Assembly: GCF_002234575.2 (NCBI RefSeq)
Contig: NZ_CP022464.2
Coordinates: forward strand, 558,001 to 622,000
DNA length: 64,000 nucleotides
Source: Enterocloster bolteae
GTDB taxonomy: Bacteria > Bacillota > Clostridia > Lachnospirales > Lachnospiraceae
Direction: 5' to 3'
Made by a program: the position numbers and the translations under genes. Under the pieces are notes generated by a model. That model was not told where the DNA came from. It did no database searches and saw only the letters and a program-made list of their open reading frames with translations. Below, piece after piece: positions 61,952 through 64,000 of the stretch. Position 1 is the first letter of the stretch. Each line of letters begins with the position of its first letter.

Positions 61952-62761
61952 ATGGAATATAAAACTGCAGATTATCACGTCCACAGCACAATTTCCCCCG
62001 ATGCCAAGGGTACCATGGAGGAAATGTGCAATGCAGCCATGGCTGCGGGTATAGAAGAGATCGCATTTACAGACCACTATGAGTTTTACGCAGGCGGGAT
62101 AACCGGGAAATATTTTAACCGGGGATATCTTATCCGTTATTTTGAAGAACTGGATAAATGCAGGCAGATGTATGAAGGCCGGCTTATTATCCGCAGCGCT
62201 ATGGAATTCGGGCAGCTTCACCTGGACCCGGAGAAGGCATCCGGCATTATAAAGAGCTGGCCCTTTGACTATCTCATTGGTTCCGTGCACAAGATTGATA
62301 ACATTGACTTAAGTCAGATGGAGTTTCGGAAGGATACGGGGCAGCAGATTGCGGACGCTTATTACAGTCACCTGCTGAAGCTGGCACGGACAGGGGATTT
62401 TGACTGTATGGGACATTTGGATCTGTACAAGCGTCATTGCAGGAAAGCGGGACTTCCGGATGATTATGATAAATATGAGGACAGGATAGTTCAGGTATTG
62501 ACCGCGCTCATTGAGAGGGGAAAGGGAATTGAGGTCAACACATCAGGGCTGAGGCAGGGAGCAGGGGAAACCATGCCTGGAATCAGATGCCTTAAGCTGT
62601 ACAAAGAGCTTGGAGGCACTGTGATTACAGTTGGTTCTGATGCGCATCTCCCGGAAGATGTGGGAAGCGGTTTCATAGAAGCCCTCGGCCTCGTAAAAAA
62701 AGCGGGCTTTGACAGAATCGCCCGCTATGAAAAACGTATGTGTTTGTTCCAGCCTCTCTAA
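61952..62761 (+). CDS. PHP-domain phosphoesterase, histidinol-phosphatase-like
   Basis: A 269-residue HisJ-type PHP protein with DYHVHSTISPDAKG (metal His pair), EIAFTDHYEF, the mid-protein FGQLHLDPE, FDYLIGSVHKI, MGHLDLYKRH and VGSDAHLPEDVG, together forming the trinuclear metal site. Relatives dephosphorylate histidinol phosphate or other small phosphates. No histidine genes are near; its place after the fructosamine importer hints at a sugar or amine phosphate, unproven. Its stop overlaps the convergent YitT gene end by 4 bp. Confidence 0.88.
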   Translation: MEYKTADYHVHSTISPDAKGTMEEMCNAAMAAGIEEIAFTDHYEFYAGGITGKYFNRGYLIRYFEELDKCRQMYEGRLIIRSAMEFGQLHLDPEKASGIIKSWPFDYLIGSVHKIDNIDLSQMEFRKDTGQQIADAYYSHLLKLARTGDFDCMGHLDLYKRHCRKAGLPDDYDKYEDRIVQVLTALIERGKGIEVNTSGLRQGAGETMPGIRCLKLYKELGGTVITVGSDAHLPEDVGSGFIEALGLVKKAGFDRIARYEKRMCLFQPL

Positions 62762-63636
62762 AAACGCTTCTCAAAGTGGCCGGTGACGTCTATATTGTTC
62801 TGGATGGCAATAAAAGCATTATGGTCAGCAGTGAGGACCAGTTGCCTTAATGGTTCTATCTCGTTTTTGGAAATGACAGTCATGTAGACATAGGTGGACT
62901 GGCCGGTATAGCCGCCGGAGGCATTCCAGATTGTGACACCACGGTGCAGGTTGTTAAGTATTATATTCTGGATGTCTGGATGCCGGGAGATGATTGTGAC
63001 ACAGGCTTTGATGTTCTGATAATGAATTTTATCTGTGGCTACCCCTGCAATGATGGCAAAGAGGGCAGAGTATGCGGCTGTGGCCAGATTGTACCGGAAT
63101 GCGCAGAACAGATAAATCAGTACATTAATCAAAATGGATATCCTGCCTACGCTGAACCTGGGAAACCGCTTGGTACAGTAGATTCCAACTATATCCACAC
63201 CGCCGCCTGAACCGCCGCAGGTCAGGGTCAGACCCACTCCAAAGCCGGATATGGCACCTCCCACAAGGACCGATGCAAGTGGATCTGTGAACACAGGAAT
63301 CTCCGGCGATGGGATAAACGCAATGAAGAGGGACTGCAGGCATACACATACAATTGTCTTATAGAAAAAGCTATGGCTGATGAGTACATAGGATAACAGG
63401 AACAGGGGGATATTAAGCATCCAGAAAATGATTCCGGTCCAGTCGATTCCTCCGGGAAGCGGGATTTTGAGAATGTCCTGAAAGACCAGATGTATGATTT
63501 GGGCAATGCCTGTGAAACCTCCGCTGTAAAGCCCCAGAGGCCGCAGAAACACACAGAATGAAAATGCAAAAAGGAATACCCCCGCGGTGGCACCGGCCAT
63601 GGATAAGAGAGTATTCCTTCCGGATAATTTAGACAT
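62758..63636 (-). CDS. YitT-family membrane protein (DUF161/DUF2179)
   Basis: A 292-residue protein with about six N-terminal membrane helices (MAGATAGVFLFAFSFCVFLRPLGLYSGGFTGIAQII; GGAISGFGVGLTLTCGGSGGGVDIVGIY) and a soluble C-terminal DUF2179 domain from about 215 (IKACVTIISRHPDIQNIILNNLHRGVTIWNASGGYTGQ). This is the YitT/YvjA layout; function is unknown, with spore-related or transport roles suggested for the family. ATGGAGGTAGGACT precedes ATG 63636. Confidence 0.93.
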   Translation of the reverse strand: MSKLSGRNTLLSMAGATAGVFLFAFSFCVFLRPLGLYSGGFTGIAQIIHLVFQDILKIPLPGGIDWTGIIFWMLNIPLFLLSYVLISHSFFYKTIVCVCLQSLFIAFIPSPEIPVFTDPLASVLVGGAISGFGVGLTLTCGGSGGGVDIVGIYCTKRFPRFSVGRISILINVLIYLFCAFRYNLATAAYSALFAIIAGVATDKIHYQNIKACVTIISRHPDIQNIILNNLHRGVTIWNASGGYTGQSTYVYMTVISKNEIEPLRQLVLTADHNAFIAIQNNIDVTGHFEKRF

Positions 63637-63650
63637 AGTCCTACCTCCAT

Positions 63651-63693
63651 AAAAAGGGCTTCCGGCAAAGCATCAGCAGCCGGAAGCCCTTTT
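63651..63693 (-). terminator. Terminator between the second deglycase gene and YitT
   Basis: AAAAGGGCTTCCGGC pairs with GCCGGAAGCCCTTTT; on the minus strand a T-run follows. It ends the transcript of the gene at 63709. Confidence 0.85.
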
Positions 63694-63708
63694 GAATGTG
63701 AAAGATAA

Positions 63709-64000
63709 TTAGTATTCCAGTTTCCACATGTATCTTCTCTGGGTCAAGGGATGATTCCTGAGGATTGCCAGCTGCTCTGCATAAACCCGCAGCACTGCGG
63801 TAATCAGCATCGGGTTGAAGTAATCTTTGACCGTGGATGGTATTACGGACCCTAATCCAAAATCCTTTGCATCAATCAGGGTGGTCTTGGCCTGGAAACG
63901 GTTCAGGAAGTCCAGGGCTCTGGAATCCAATGCTCTGGTACTGCCGTCGTTCATCAGGAGAAGGAAGGGCACATCCTTATCTACGATTTCAAATGGACCA
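63709..64000 (-). CDS. Second SIS-domain deglycase, FrlB-like; N-terminal part outside the window
   Basis: The frame is open to the window edge on the minus strand, showing only the last 96 or so residues. GPFEIVDKDVPFLLLMNDGSTR parallels the HGTLEVIDRDTSVILIKGEDKTR stretch of the FrlB-like protein at 54787-55782, and the C-terminus NHPLTQRRYMWKLEY parallels its RHPLAIRRYYRRLDY end. It is therefore a paralogous fructosamine-phosphate deglycase or related sugar isomerase. The start and catalytic residues cannot be seen. Confidence 0.75.
   Translation of the reverse strand, partial: GPFEIVDKDVPFLLLMNDGSTRALDSRALDFLNRFQAKTTLIDAKDFGLGSVIPSTVKDYFNPMLITAVLRVYAEQLAILRNHPLTQRRYMWKLEY

Noticed and set aside
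1..64000. tRNA or rRNA genes
   Set aside because: None recognised by reading; a covariance-model scan would be needed to exclude them fully.

Overview
The window reads as chromosomal DNA of an anaerobic, spore-forming Clostridia species, most likely a Lachnospiraceae member of the Enterocloster / Clostridium clostridioforme type. This is inferred from AGGAGG-type ribosome sites before nearly every gene, a proline T-box, an FMN riboswitch, a YtvI-like sporulation membrane protein, many sugar and amino-acid scavenging operons, and a rubredoxin-fused flavoprotein. No rRNA or tRNA gene was seen.

Layout. 1-5948 (+): deoC (cut by the window edge), rbsK, rbsD, rbsA, rbsC, rbsB for deoxyribose/ribose use. 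6019-10894 (+): YtvI-like protein, a small unknown protein, T-box and proS, cca. 11005-16892 (-): a seven-gene unit (PLP C-S lyase, three-part amino-acid ABC importer, PfkB kinase, MarR regulator, BtpA-like protein) with a readable promoter and operator, divergent from ridA. 17270-22601: ridA, a SanA/YdcF protein, a flavin reductase-rubredoxin fusion, an arginase-like protein, a complete IS30-family element and an FMN reductase. 22789-23543: a restriction-controller-like regulator behind a C-box-like operator, then a Nudix hydrolase. 23578-28656 (+): a PrpR-type sigma-54 activator, an 18-copy 26-bp repeat array, enhancer-like sites, a sigma-54 promoter, threonine aldolase and a dicarboxylate/amino-acid symporter. 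28810-33491 (-): rpiA, zwf, gnd and pgl, i.e. the oxidative pentose phosphate pathway plus ribose-5-phosphate isomerase in one unit. 33800-35287 (-): aldehyde dehydrogenase.

35517-44474 (+): a 59-residue cysteine-rich protein, then a complete type I-C CRISPR-Cas locus (cas3, cas5c, cas8c, cas7c, cas4, cas1, cas2) and its array of 12 intact repeats with a decayed distal end. 44668-46385 (-): FMN riboswitch, ribU and a creatininase-family hydrolase. 46672-51410 (+): dgt, DUF2809, a pRiA4b ORF-3/SEC-C protein, a small protein and a SorC regulator. 51584-54581 (+): dhaL, dhaK, a VOC-like protein and a class II aldolase. 54787-62761 (+): a fructosamine (Amadori product) operon with FrlB-like deglycase, GntR regulator, FrlC-like epimerase, FrlD-like kinase, an ABC importer without its own ATPase, and a PHP phosphoesterase. 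62758-64000 (-): a YitT membrane protein and the end of a second FrlB-like deglycase.

Themes. Most of the window feeds scavenged ribose, Amadori products, amino acids and trioses into central carbon metabolism. Several intergenic gaps hold degenerate short tandem repeats (15, 26 and 16 bp units). The least expected signals are the C-box controller beside a Nudix gene, the repeat array between a sigma-54 activator and its promoter, the riboswitch-controlled creatininase, and the C-S lyase/PfkB kinase/BtpA operon.
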